Assembly: GCF_934330165.1 (NCBI RefSeq) | Contig: NZ_CAKRGI010000002.1 | Span: forward strand, 62,001 to 126,000 | Origin: an uncultured Mediterraneibacter sp. | GTDB lineage: Bacteria > Bacillota > Clostridia > Lachnospirales > Lachnospiraceae | Direction: 5' to 3' | DNA: 64,000 nt | Shown here: positions 37,289 through 46,342 of the stretch, one piece after another | Layout of the letters: every line of letters starts with the position of its first letter | Numbering within the stretch: the first letter of the stretch is position 1 | Made by a program: the position numbers and the translations under genes | The notes under the pieces: model-generated | Told to the model about the DNA's origin: nothing | The model's database searches: none | The model's input: only the letters and a program-made list of their open reading frames with translations

Positions 37289-38842
37289 ATGAAAATTGAT
37301 TCGATTAAATTAAAAAATTTTCGTGGATATAGAAGCAAAATAGAGATTAACTTTAATGATTTAACTGTTTTTGTTGGGAAAAACGATATAGGTAAGTCAA
37401 CTATTTTAGAAGCATTGGATGTGTTTTTTAATGATGGGAAGGGAATAATCAAGTTAGAAAAAGCAGATGCCAATGTACATGAAAGCAAGGTCGGAAATAC
37501 AGATATTGAAATTACAGTGTGCTTTTCAGAACTGCCGGAAAAGATAGTTATAGATTCAACTGTTGAGACTTCGTTACAAGATGAATTTATGCTTAATGCT
37601 GATGGGCAGTTGGAAGTCATAAAGAGATATAAAAATGGTGGGGCGGCCAAGGTATTTATTAAAGCTAAGCATCCAACGAATGGTAAGTGTGCAGAATTAT
37701 TATTAAAAAAGAATAGTGATTTAAAAAAGATAATAAAAAGTGAAAATATTGAATGTGAAAATCAAACTGTAAATGCCGAAATGAGGAGAGCAATTTGGGA
37801 TAAATTTTCTGATGATTTGCAATCGGATGTCATAGAGATTGATGTATCAAAAGAAGATGCGAAGAAGATCTGGGAAAAATTATCGAATTATTTACCGACA
37901 TATTCATTATTTCAGTCGGATAGAAAAAATAGTGATGGAGATGACGAGATACAAGATCCATTGAAAACAGCTGTAAAACAAATTTTGAGTGATACAGAAT
38001 TACAGGCAACATTGGCAGAGGTTGCAACTGAAGTTGAAAACAAATTAAAAGAAGTAGCAGATAGAACATTAACTAAAATTCGAGAAATGGATCCAGCAAT
38101 TGCAGCAAGTTTGAATCCGATAATCCCATCAGCAGACAGTCTTAAGTGGCAGGATGTCTTTAAAAATGTATCAATATCAGGCGATGAAGATATTCCAATT
38201 AATAAGCGAGGAAGTGGAGTAAAAAGACTTGTATTATTAAATTTTTTCAGGGCTGAGGCGGAGAGACGGTGCCAAGAACAAGGTAATACGGGTGTAATAT
38301 ATGCGATAGAAGAGCCAGAAACTTCACAACATTCAGATAATCAGCGGATATTAATAGAAGCCTTTAAGACATTAGCTTCAGTTGCAAATACGCAGGTTAT
38401 ATTGACAACACATAGTTCTTACATTGTTAAGCAATTGCAGTTTACAGATTTACGCCTTATTAAGGAAAATGAAGAAGGAAATAAAGAAATATTAGGTGTT
38501 CTTCCGGGACAACTTCAATATCCGTCATTAAATGAAGTAAACTATATAGCATTTAATGAAGTTACAGAGGAATATCATGATGAATTATATTCATTCATAG
38601 AATTTCAGGGATGGAAAAGCTCGTATATTCAAGGAAAGTCAACGAGATTATACAAACGTATAGGTAGGAATAACTCTATTATAGATGAGCAGAAAGTTTT
38701 GACAGAATATATACGACATCAGATACATCATCCGGAAAATAAAAATAATCCAAGGTATACAAGAGAAGAATTAAAGCAATCCATAGACTTAATGCGAACG
38801 TTTATCGAACAGCAGAGTGTAGCCGGAATTGTTGAGCCATAA
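37289..38842 (+). CDS. AAA15/OLD-like ATPase of the defence operon
   Basis: 517 residues from ATG 37289 (AGAGGAG upstream). SMC/OLD-type ATPase: N-terminal MKIDSIKLKNFRGY, Walker A GKNDIGKST (30-38), signature-like NKRGSGVKRLVLLNFF, Walker B GVIYAIEEPETSQH and the H-motif VILTTHSSYI. No TOPRIM nuclease domain follows; the last 120 residues (EVNYIAFNEVTEEYHDELYS, YIRHQIHHPENKNNPRYTREEL) form a different C-terminal domain. It starts 26 bases after the AIPR gene, which suggests that the ATPase and AIPR protein work together, perhaps with the ATPase as sensor and AIPR as effector. Confidence 0.82.
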   Translation: MKIDSIKLKNFRGYRSKIEINFNDLTVFVGKNDIGKSTILEALDVFFNDGKGIIKLEKADANVHESKVGNTDIEITVCFSELPEKIVIDSTVETSLQDEFMLNADGQLEVIKRYKNGGAAKVFIKAKHPTNGKCAELLLKKNSDLKKIIKSENIECENQTVNAEMRRAIWDKFSDDLQSDVIEIDVSKEDAKKIWEKLSNYLPTYSLFQSDRKNSDGDDEIQDPLKTAVKQILSDTELQATLAEVATEVENKLKEVADRTLTKIREMDPAIAASLNPIIPSADSLKWQDVFKNVSISGDEDIPINKRGSGVKRLVLLNFFRAEAERRCQEQGNTGVIYAIEEPETSQHSDNQRILIEAFKTLASVANTQVILTTHSSYIVKQLQFTDLRLIKENEEGNKEILGVLPGQLQYPSLNEVNYIAFNEVTEEYHDELYSFIEFQGWKSSYIQGKSTRLYKRIGRNNSIIDEQKVLTEYIRHQIHHPENKNNPRYTREELKQSIDLMRTFIEQQSVAGIVEP

Positions 38843-38845
38843 TTA

Positions 38846-38864
38846 TGATAACACCATGATAACA
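38846..38864 (+). repeat. Tandem TGATAACA boxes near the right end
   Basis: TGATAACA at 38846-38853 and 38857-38864, starting 4 bases after the last cargo stop codon. Same motif, spacing (11 bases) and orientation as at 28792-28810. The gap 38843-39048 otherwise holds only the attR core. Confidence 0.6.
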
Positions 38865-38966
38865 AAATCCCCAAAAACCACACGGACACAGCGGAAAATC
38901 GAGATTTTTCCCCACAAATCACACGAAAAATCACCATTTGCACATAGTAACACACTGGTCTGATAT

Positions 38967-38996
38967 CGTGAAGGTGGACGTACTGTAGGATCAGGA
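38967..38996 (+). repeat. Right attachment-site core (attR), displaced tuf 3' fragment
   Basis: 30 bases that match tuf codons for [10 protein letters not shown] (28 of 30 identical to 28561-28590). Similarity stops sharply on both sides. It encodes nothing here. Confidence 0.65.
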
Positions 38997-39048
38997 ATTT
39001 TGAAAGGAATAATATACCAAAAGCAGATTTACAAAGGGAGGGAGAATA

Positions 39049-39273
39049 ATGAGATGTCCATATTGTAACGAGGAAATGATATGTGGTGCGGTTCAGAGTC
39101 AACGCGAAATTTTCTTCACAACGAGAGCTGACAGAAATTGGCTTATACCGGCACTGGCAAAAAAAGATGAAATAGTATTAAGTTCTCATAATTGGTCAAA
39201 ACCAACCTGTATTGCATATCATTGCCCTGTCTGCAGGAAAGTTATCATTGACTATTCAGTTAAAAGCGAATAG
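39049..39273 (+). CDS. Small zinc-ribbon protein
   Basis: 74 residues with two CxxC pairs: CPYC near the N-terminus and CPVC near the C-terminus (MRCPYCNEEMICGAVQSQRE ... AYHCPVCRKVIIDY). This spacing suits one bound zinc and matches a small family of Firmicute zinc-ribbon proteins of unknown role. GGGAGGG precedes the ATG. First gene outside the island on its right side. Confidence 0.8.
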   Translation: MRCPYCNEEMICGAVQSQREIFFTTRADRNWLIPALAKKDEIVLSSHNWSKPTCIAYHCPVCRKVIIDYSVKSE

Positions 39274-39666
39274 AAACTGACTGTTCGGATAAAAAATATA
39301 TACTGAATAAAAAGATATAATTTAGATATGCCACCGCTTTTGGACGTGGATGAGGCAGCGAAGAAATGTGATAGGATAGTGCTGCAGGGAATGCAAGAAG
39401 TATTGAAAGTGGGGCATGATGAAAATGAAGTCATGTTTACCTCAAATAATCTACATACTGGCGGCAATCTTTACGGCCGGCACAGCTGTAACTACAATTT
39501 TATACCAGTCAACATCGAAAGAAATCGCATAGACCATGTGCCAGTCAGAAGTTACTTGCGGCAAAAAAGTAAAAATGCTTCCCGCCTTGACAAGCAGTAA
39601 AGATCAAAGTAAAATATAACCTATCTGAATAGTAGGAAAGACTGCGGATAAAAGGGAGGAAGCAAC
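39274..39666 (+). other. Gene-poor stretch between the zinc-ribbon and HD-domain genes
   Basis: About 390 bases. A 90-codon open frame (39328-39600) exists but has no ribosome site and no family resemblance. I see no convincing hairpin or RNA. It may contain the promoter of the HD-domain gene; I could not pick a clear one. Confidence 0.4.
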
Positions 39667-40269
39667 ATGGAACATATTGCCAGAAAAGATGCTTTTGAGT
39701 TACTTAAAAAATATAATAAAGATCCATTTCACATTCAGCATGCTCTGACTGTAGAGGCTGTTATGAAATGGTATGCAAATGAGTTGGGATACACAGAAGA
39801 TGCAGAATACTGGGGCATCGCAGGACTGCTTCATGATATTGATTTTGAATTATACCCGGAAGAGCATTGTTTGAAAGCACTGGAGCTTTTAAGAGAAGCT
39901 GGAATTTCAGAAGATCTGATCCATGCAGTATGTTCTCATGGATACGGAATCACAGTAGGATGTGGAAAGATGATTGATGTAGAACCCGTCCATGAGATGG
40001 AAAAAGTACTATTTGCGGCAGACGAACTGACAGGTCTGATCTGGGCGGCTGCGTTGATGCGTCCGTCAAAAAGTACAAAAGATATGGAATTAAAATCTCT
40101 GAAGAAAAAATATAAAAGCAAAGGATTTGCTGCGGGATGTTCAAGAGAAGTCATTGAAAGAGGTGCAAAGCAACTGGGCTGGGAACTTGAAAAGCTTCTT
40201 ACCATGACCCTGCAGGCAATGGCAGCATCCGAAGATGAAATTCAGTCTGAAATGGAAGAAATAATTTGA
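39667..40269 (+). CDS. HD-domain hydrolase family protein
   Basis: 200 residues. The HD pattern is visible: His in FHIQHALTVEAV, the HD pair in AGLLHDIDFELY, then HAVCSHGYG and an Asp in LFAADELTGL. Such proteins usually hydrolyse phosphates of nucleotides or related substrates; the substrate is unknown. It has normal length for the HDIG-type group. GGGAGG precedes the ATG. A single gene, convergent with the DnaJ-like gene. Confidence 0.85.
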   Translation: MEHIARKDAFELLKKYNKDPFHIQHALTVEAVMKWYANELGYTEDAEYWGIAGLLHDIDFELYPEEHCLKALELLREAGISEDLIHAVCSHGYGITVGCGKMIDVEPVHEMEKVLFAADELTGLIWAAALMRPSKSTKDMELKSLKKKYKSKGFAAGCSREVIERGAKQLGWELEKLLTMTLQAMAASEDEIQSEMEEII

Positions 40270-40328
40270 ATAGAAAAATAATCTGAAACAGAAGAAATAG
40301 TCTGAAATAAAAAAATTCATAAAAGAAA

Positions 40329-40393
40329 GGGCAGAAGTGACTGATATCATTCATACCGTTGTCGACTGGTAAAGAATGTCTCCATTTCTGCCC
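40329..40393 (-). terminator. Possible terminator between the HD-domain and dnaJ-like genes
   Basis: GGGCAGAA (40329-40336) pairs with TTCTGCCC (40386-40393) across a 49-base loop. On the minus strand the stem is followed by TTTCTTTT. The long loop makes it a weaker call. Confidence 0.4.
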
Positions 40394-40418
40394 CTCTTCA
40401 ACTGCCATATTTCAAATC

Positions 40419-41543
40419 TTAAGCACTCTTTGCATTTCCACTGACCAAGGCCTCATATTCACGCAGCTTCTCTTTCGCCTGTGGAGTTAAGTGTCTTGGA
40501 ACTTCAATCTGAACCGTTACATACTGGTCACCGTGAACCGAAGGATTCTTCATGGAAACAATTCCTTTTCCCTTCAAGCGGATCTTAGAACCGGACTGTG
40601 TACCCTCACGGATCTTACAAAGCACATTGCCATATAAAGTCTGAACCAATGCCTCACCACCAAAGACAGCCGTTGTGAAAGGTACAGAAACTGTCGTATA
40701 GACATCCATTCCATTTCGCACATATCCCGGCTTGTCAGCAACCTTAACTTTCAACATCAGATCCCCGGCATCTCCACCATTTACACCGGGCATTCCCTTA
40801 CCACGGAGACGAATCGTCTTACCGGTGTCAATTCCTGCAGGAATATGAACCTTCAGTGATTGGGAAGGATTTCCCGGAGCATTTGGATCCTGTAATGTGA
40901 TGACCTTGTCACAACCAAAAGCAGCTTCATCAAAGCCAACGGTTACTTCGGCATTCAGATCGGATCCCTTTGACTGAAAATTACCGGACTGGAATCCACT
41001 GTGAACCCCATCGCTGAATCCATTTTCACCAAAACTGCTTCCACCAAAACTGCTTCTGCCAAATCCGGAAGAAGTCTTGCGGGATGCTCCTCCGTGGAAC
41101 ATATTTCCGAAAATATCTCCGAACATATCATCCATATTACCACCCTCAAAGTGGTATTCCTGATACCCACCGTTTCCGGTAAAACCGCCACCACTGAAAC
41201 CACCACTGCCAAAACTATTGCTGCCAGATCCGGTTCCATCAGATCCGGCTCCACCAAAGCCACTTCCATAGAATCCACCATGGAAACCACTGGTGCCGGC
41301 TCCACCGGCAGCACAACTCTGGTCAAATGCAGCGTGACCAAATTGATCATAAAGTTTCTTTTTCTCAGGATCACTCAGGATATTATAAGCTTCAGTGATC
41401 TCTTTAAATTTCTTTTCAGCTTCTTTATCACCGGGATTCGTATCCGGGTGATACTTTTTAGCAAGCTTTCTGTAGGCTTTTTTTATCGCTGACGGATCAG
41501 CACTTTTCGCCAGTCCGAGCAGTTCATAGTAATCTCTTTTCAT
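40419..41543 (-). CDS. DnaJ-like co-chaperone without zinc fingers (CbpA type)
   Basis: 374 residues. J domain at 1-65 with the HPD motif ([14 protein letters not shown]), which stimulates DnaK ATPase. A long Gly/Ser/Phe-rich region follows (about 70-195: [14 protein letters not shown] sequence). The DnaJ C-terminal substrate-binding domains come next ([34 protein letters not shown]). The four CxxCxGxG zinc motifs of classical DnaJ are absent, so it is the CbpA-like type. No dnaK or grpE gene is adjacent. Confidence 0.9.
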   Translation of the reverse strand: MKRDYYELLGLAKSADPSAIKKAYRKLAKKYHPDTNPGDKEAEKKFKEITEAYNILSDPEKKKLYDQFGHAAFDQSCAAGGAGTSGFHGGFYGSGFGGAGSDGTGSGSNSFGSGGFSGGGFTGNGGYQEYHFEGGNMDDMFGDIFGNMFHGGASRKTSSGFGRSSFGGSSFGENGFSDGVHSGFQSGNFQSKGSDLNAEVTVGFDEAAFGCDKVITLQDPNAPGNPSQSLKVHIPAGIDTGKTIRLRGKGMPGVNGGDAGDLMLKVKVADKPGYVRNGMDVYTTVSVPFTTAVFGGEALVQTLYGNVLCKIREGTQSGSKIRLKGKGIVSMKNPSVHGDQYVTVQIEVPRHLTPQAKEKLREYEALVSGNAKSA

Positions 41544-41701
41544 AGACTCACCCTCATATCTTTCCGTTACATTTGCATCATCTGGTCTGCATTACTTTTT
41601 ACACTATTGTATGCAAAGAAACAGTACACCTCATACTGTTCTATATGTAATATAGCAGAGAGAATAAAAGCAGTCAAGGGAGAAATAAAAAAGAATGTTC
41701 C

Positions 41702-41770
41702 GAATTAGACAAAATAAGCGTGGAAATCAACCGAAAAGAACGAGTTGAAAAATTCTGCTGTTGTTATAAT
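41702..41770 (+). promoter_or_regulatory. Promoter and shared operator of the GH136 operon
   Basis: Extended -10 TGTTATAAT (41762-41770). Upstream, GAATTAGACAAAATAAGCG (41702-41720) is nearly identical to GAATTTGACAAAATAAGCG at 52621-52639 ahead of the GH95 gene. In both cases the box starts exactly 63 bases before TATAAT. An AraC-type activator site is the simplest reading. The remaining gap 41544-41841 shows nothing else. Confidence 0.65.
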
Positions 41771-41841
41771 AGTATTAAGTCAGAGTGGGTAAGTTCGTGC
41801 GTAGAAAGAACAAGATTTCAGAACAGGAGGGGATGCGGAGT

Positions 41842-42588
41842 ATGAAGAATCGAAAAAAGCAGTTCCTGAAGATCGGAATTGCAGTATTGGTGATCGCGGT
41901 TGTGGGAATTGTTGCCGGGGTCGTTCGATACAGAATTGATAATCGATTCGATTTAACTGTTGGGGGGCATACAATCAGCAAAGATGAATATGTGAACTGC
42001 ATGAAATCAGTAGAATATGATACAAAAATGCAGATTCAACAGGACTATGATGCCGTTTATGAAGATGGCTTCTGGGAGAAAAAGTATGATGGAAAATACG
42101 GCTACGAAATTCTGACGGAAAATACAGTAGAACAGTTGAAATACATCCATGCGGTCTATGACCTTGCAGAAGAATGTGGTGATGTATCAGACAGCAGTTA
42201 TGAGGCTTTGGAAAAGCGTTGGAAAGACGAAAATGCAAAGCGGAGTGAGAAGGTTGAAAAAGGTGAGGTGGTCTACGGACTGAAAGAATATACCTTTCAG
42301 CTTTATCTTCAATATGAGATGAGTACGCTCAAAGAAAAATACTGCAATGATGATACTCGTGAGGGCATGGAACTGACAGAGGACGAGGTACTGGAATACT
42401 ACAACAGCCGCGAATGGATCTTCGGGGACAGCGAAGAGAATGCTGATCTGGAGACAGCAAGGATTGCGGTGGAACGTGAGTTGCGTGAAAAGAAATATGA
42501 TGACATCATCACGCAGCGTGAAACTGATTCTCAGGTGGACGGGAACATGGCGGATGCAAACCGGTTTACCTTGAAGAATATAAAATGA
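41842..42588 (+). CDS. Membrane-anchored folding factor of GH136 lacto-N-biosidase (GH136-I / LnbY-like)
   Basis: 248 residues from ATG 41842 (AGGAGG about 11 bases upstream; in-frame earlier starts at 41785 and 41833 exist). A short basic N-terminus is followed by one membrane helix (FLKIGIAVLVIAVVGIVAGVV), then an extracellular helical domain (GGHTISKDEYVNCMKSVEY ... LTEDEVLEYYNSREWIFGD) that resembles SurA/PrsA-type chaperones without the isomerase domain. Known GH136 enzymes need a chaperone-like partner (LnbY in Bifidobacterium) or an N-terminal domain of this kind for activity. It sits 16 bases upstream of the GH136 gene. The assignment combines family knowledge and position. Confidence 0.75.
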   Translation: MKNRKKQFLKIGIAVLVIAVVGIVAGVVRYRIDNRFDLTVGGHTISKDEYVNCMKSVEYDTKMQIQQDYDAVYEDGFWEKKYDGKYGYEILTENTVEQLKYIHAVYDLAEECGDVSDSSYEALEKRWKDENAKRSEKVEKGEVVYGLKEYTFQLYLQYEMSTLKEKYCNDDTREGMELTEDEVLEYYNSREWIFGDSEENADLETARIAVERELREKKYDDIITQRETDSQVDGNMADANRFTLKNIK

Positions 42589-42604
42589 TGGAAGGAGCAA
42601 TGTT

Positions 42605-45600
42605 ATGAAGAAGAAATGGATGAGCGGTGCTCTGGCTCTTCTGCTTGCAGGAACAACGGTTGCATCAATGGTGCCGGCAGTTGCTGTTAATGCTGAAGGA
42701 CAGGATACTGCGACAGGAACAACATATTATGTTGATTCTAAAAGCGGAAGTGACAGCAATGACGGAACTTCCGAAAGCAAGGCATTCAAGACACTTGATA
42801 AAGTGAATGACCTTGATCTTGAGCCGGGAGATACAGTTCTCCTGAAGAAAGGATCTGTATTTGAAGATCAGGCACTCAAGTTCACAAAAGAAGACAGCGG
42901 TACTGCTGAAGCACCGGTCAAGATCTCTACTTATGGAAATGGAGACAGACCACAGATCAATACAAATGGTCATGGTAAGTGGGAGCAGAACTATGGAGTC
43001 GCACTGGACAACCGGAATCATAAATGGCATGGTACAGTATCTTCCAGTATTCTGATCATGGATACAGAATACATTGAAATCGAAGGTCTGGAACTGACGA
43101 ACGACAGAGCCAGTGCAACAGATACAGAAAAAGATAAGACTTATAATGATGCTTATGCAATGGACAGAACCGGAGTTGCCGGAGTTGCAAAAGATAACGG
43201 AACAGTAGATCATATCGTACTGAACGATCTTTACATCCATGATGTAACAGGTAACGTTTATAACAAGCACATGGCAAATGGCGGTATCTACTTTATCGTG
43301 GAAAAGCCAACAAATGAAGCAACAACGGGAATTGCAAGATACAACGATGTTCAGATCAAGAACTGCTATCTTGATACAGTAAACCGTTGGGGAATCGCAG
43401 TCGGATACACTTACAAGCACGGTCAGTTCAACAATGCTGCTCTGAGTGATGAAGTAATGTCCACATACGGTTCATCTAACGTAGTAATTGAGAACAATTA
43501 CCTGAACCATGTAGGTGGAGATGCAATCACAACAATGTATCTTGACAGAGCTTTAGTTCAATATAATGTATCCGAAAATGCAGCGGAGCAGATCAACTAT
43601 ACAGATTTCTCCCAGCAGCAGCCACGGCTCGATGCAAATGGTAATGATACAGGAAATAAACTGGACGTAGGTAATGGACGAGTTGCAGCAGGTATCTGGC
43701 CATGGAAGTGTAAAGATACAGTCTTCCAGTACAATGAGTGCTTTGCAACACTGAATGCAGCTCATGGTAACGGTGACGGACAGCCATGGGATGCTGACTA
43801 CGGTGATGGAACAAACTATCAGTACAACTACAGTCACGGTAATACGGCAAGTACGATCATGTTCTGTGGACCGGAATCCATTAATAATACATTTCGTTAC
43901 AATATCAGCCAGAATGAAGATATGGGACCGCTGGATCCTGCTGGAAATACAGGGAATTGTCAGGTTTACAATAATACCTTCTATATTAAAGCGGGACTGA
44001 ATACAATCTGGCATAGAAGTCATGGAAATGGTGGACCGGTTACAGCAGAAAATAATATTTTCTATTTTGCAGGAAGTACACCGGCAACAGTTTCAAACTG
44101 GAATCCGAGCAACAATAAAGTATTCGACAACAACCTGTACTACAATGTATCCAATTACCCAACTGATGCAAATGCAGTAAAGGTATCCGCAGGAACAGCA
44201 GTACTTGTTGATGCAGGTTCAGGTCCGGTTGCAGCAGCAGAGGACAAGCAGGCAAGACTGCATGAAGATCCGACAGCTACTACAGTATTTGATGGATATA
44301 AACTGGCAGCAAACTCACCGGCTATCAATGCTGGTAAAGTAATTGTTGACAGAAATGGTTATTCTATCGATCATGACTTCTTCGGACATGCAATCACAGC
44401 AGTACCGGAAATCGGAGCAGCAGAAAGTGATGCAGTTACAGCACTTGTACTTCGTTCCAATACATACACAATTTCAGGAACAAATGTAAGTGATCTTCCG
44501 AAGAATACAACAGTAGAGCAGTTCCGCAACAACATCATCGTTGATACAGGCGTTACAGTTACTGTAAAAAATGGTGATAAAGTTCTTGGCGATGCAGATA
44601 TCGTGAAAGGTGGAGCAACCGTCGTTCTTTCTTATGAAGGAATGGAGGATGTAACTTATACAGTAGTTGCAAGTTCTGATAAAGAACTGAAAGATGCTTA
44701 TTATGAAGTAAAAGGAACAACCATGAGCGTTCCTTATACAGCTAAAAATCCGACAACAGTGAGCGAGATGAGAAAGAATATCACTGTAGCTGATACAGCA
44801 ACCGTTTCTGTATTAAATGGCGGAACTGAGCTGGCAAATACGGATGCAGTAGCAGAAGGCATGACACTTCGTATCACAGCTGAAGACGGAACAACAAATG
44901 ATTATACAATCGCTCAGAAGAACACATACAACTGGACTCTTGACTTTGTTAAAGGACAGCAGGGAAATGTATGGTTTGGACAGCAGAAGAACGGAACCGG
45001 TGACTGGACAAATATGACAGAATCTGACAGAGACGGATGGCCGAACTGGTGTGTGAATACATATTACGGTCCTGGTATTGATGCTTCACAGGGTACAACT
45101 TCAACAACAGATACAAGCGTTCACGGACTGCTTTCCGCACCGCCGAACAGCGATATCTCAACAGCAATGGCATTCAGAGCACCGAAGAGCGGTACAGTAT
45201 CTTTCAATGTAAAAGATGATGAGCCATACCTTCGTCAGAATGGAAATTCAGGCGGAACAGTTACATTAAGCCTTCTTGTTAATGATACAGTAAAGCAGAG
45301 TGTAACACTTCAGACCAGCCGTGAGAAAGCAACAGACTGGGCAAACTTTGATGCAATCGAAGTAAATGCGGGAGATGTGATCCGTGTAGTAACAAAGAGC
45401 AACAGCAATCCAAGCAAGCCGTCTGTTCATGTTACTCCGATTATCACATACCTTGATACAGCAGTAGCTGATACAGAAGCACCGGATGCTCCGACAGCAG
45501 TAAGAACAGCAGATGTTACAGAGACAACAGCAAAAGTTGCATGGGCAGAAGCAAGCGATAATGTTGGCGTAGTTGGATACAATGTATATGTAAATGATAC

Positions 45601-46246
45601 AAAGGTAAATGCAGAACTTGTAACAGCCACAGAGTATGACCTGACAGGTCTTACAGCAGCTACAGAGTACAGTGTAAAAGTTACAGCAGTTGATGCAGCA
45701 GGAAATGAATCTGAAGAATCAGAAGCAGTTACATTTACAACCGCGAAAACACCTGTAACTCCTGAGCCGACAGTAGTTGACAAGACAGAACTCAAGGCAA
45801 CTACAGCAAAGGCAGATACAGCACTTGCAGCAACAGACAAGTACACAGCAGAATCACTGAAAGCCCTGCAGGCAGTTTACGATCAGTACGCATCCGTTCT
45901 GAATGACGAAACTGCAACTCAGGTTCAGATTGACGAAGCAAATAAAGCTATCGCAAAAGCCCTCAATGCTCTTGTAGAAAAGAAGACAGATGACGGCAAG
46001 AAAGATGATGACAAGAAAGACGACAGCAATAAGGGTGACAATAAGAAGGATGATACAAAGGTTGATAACAACAAGAACAATTCTTCTAACCCATCCAAGT
46101 CTGACAATAAGACTACAACAAAGGTAGACAATACTAAGAAAGCAGCTAAGACAGGCGATACGACAAACGTAGCAGTTTGGGCATTTGCACTGGCAGCATC
46201 CGCAGCGGCAGCAGGCGTTGTAGTAAAGCGTAAAAAAGAGAACTAA
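42605..46246 (+). CDS. Cell-surface GH136 lacto-N-biosidase
   Basis: 1213 residues. Signal peptide (1-31), then a right-handed beta-helix of about 600 residues starting TTYYVDSKSGSDSNDGTSES, rich in Asn ladders (VVIENNYLNHVGGDAI). D391 and D398 in GDGQPWDADYGD are seven residues apart, like the catalytic Asp pair of characterised GH136 enzymes; this mapping is inferred. Next come two Ig/cadherin-like repeats, a jelly-roll-like module, an FN3 domain and a FIVAR domain. A Lys/Asp/Asn spacer and KAAKTGD-hydrophobic-RKKEN tail end the protein. GH136 releases lacto-N-biose from type 1 chains such as lacto-N-tetraose. Confidence 0.82.
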   Translation: MKKKWMSGALALLLAGTTVASMVPAVAVNAEGQDTATGTTYYVDSKSGSDSNDGTSESKAFKTLDKVNDLDLEPGDTVLLKKGSVFEDQALKFTKEDSGTAEAPVKISTYGNGDRPQINTNGHGKWEQNYGVALDNRNHKWHGTVSSSILIMDTEYIEIEGLELTNDRASATDTEKDKTYNDAYAMDRTGVAGVAKDNGTVDHIVLNDLYIHDVTGNVYNKHMANGGIYFIVEKPTNEATTGIARYNDVQIKNCYLDTVNRWGIAVGYTYKHGQFNNAALSDEVMSTYGSSNVVIENNYLNHVGGDAITTMYLDRALVQYNVSENAAEQINYTDFSQQQPRLDANGNDTGNKLDVGNGRVAAGIWPWKCKDTVFQYNECFATLNAAHGNGDGQPWDADYGDGTNYQYNYSHGNTASTIMFCGPESINNTFRYNISQNEDMGPLDPAGNTGNCQVYNNTFYIKAGLNTIWHRSHGNGGPVTAENNIFYFAGSTPATVSNWNPSNNKVFDNNLYYNVSNYPTDANAVKVSAGTAVLVDAGSGPVAAAEDKQARLHEDPTATTVFDGYKLAANSPAINAGKVIVDRNGYSIDHDFFGHAITAVPEIGAAESDAVTALVLRSNTYTISGTNVSDLPKNTTVEQFRNNIIVDTGVTVTVKNGDKVLGDADIVKGGATVVLSYEGMEDVTYTVVASSDKELKDAYYEVKGTTMSVPYTAKNPTTVSEMRKNITVADTATVSVLNGGTELANTDAVAEGMTLRITAEDGTTNDYTIAQKNTYNWTLDFVKGQQGNVWFGQQKNGTGDWTNMTESDRDGWPNWCVNTYYGPGIDASQGTTSTTDTSVHGLLSAPPNSDISTAMAFRAPKSGTVSFNVKDDEPYLRQNGNSGGTVTLSLLVNDTVKQSVTLQTSREKATDWANFDAIEVNAGDVIRVVTKSNSNPSKPSVHVTPIITYLDTAVADTEAPDAPTAVRTADVTETTAKVAWAEASDNVGVVGYNVYVNDTKVNAELVTATEYDLTGLTAATEYSVKVTAVDAAGNESEESEAVTFTTAKTPVTPEPTVVDKTELKATTAKADTALAATDKYTAESLKALQAVYDQYASVLNDETATQVQIDEANKAIAKALNALVEKKTDDGKKDDDKKDDSNKGDNKKDDTKVDNNKNNSSNPSKSDNKTTTKVDNTKKAAKTGDTTNVAVWAFALAASAAAAGVVVKRKKEN

Positions 46247-46279
46247 AAAAAGCTTACTTTTACGGATTTGAAATTCAGA

Positions 46280-46322
46280 AAAAGCGGAGAGGTCATGAAA
46301 AATGCTGATCTCCTCCGCTTTA
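46280..46322 (+). terminator. Hairpin between the GH136 and GH29 genes
   Basis: AAAGCGGAG...GGTCA (46281-46295) pairs with TGATCTCCTCCGCTTT (46306-46321) around a 10-base loop. Only a weak T run follows (CTTTAATAAT), so it may stop part of the transcripts or protect mRNA ends and let GH29 be expressed at a lower level. Confidence 0.6.
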
Positions 46323-46342
46323 ATAATAATGGGAGGAACGAA

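Larger units (their letters stand above)
28591..38996. mobile_element. Integrated defence island at the 3' end of tuf
   Basis: A stretch of about 10.4 kb, visibly richer in A and T than both flanks, lies between tuf and a 30-bp near-copy of its 3' end. Just inside each end is a tandem pair of TGATAACA boxes with 11-base spacing. The left part carries a broken repressor, an excisionase-like gene and a cut-off integrase; the right part carries restriction and anti-phage genes. This is the layout of a tyrosine-recombinase element that entered a gene end. With the integrase destroyed it should no longer move by itself. Confidence 0.7.

Noticed and set aside
39328..39600. 90-codon open frame after the zinc-ribbon gene
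   Set aside because: No ribosome binding site, no recognisable family and a composition that changes along its length. Kept only as an unassigned stretch.
42665..43420. 251-codon frame antisense to the GH136 gene
   Set aside because: Cys/Ile/Ser-rich product without ribosome site; shadow of the beta-helix coding sequence.
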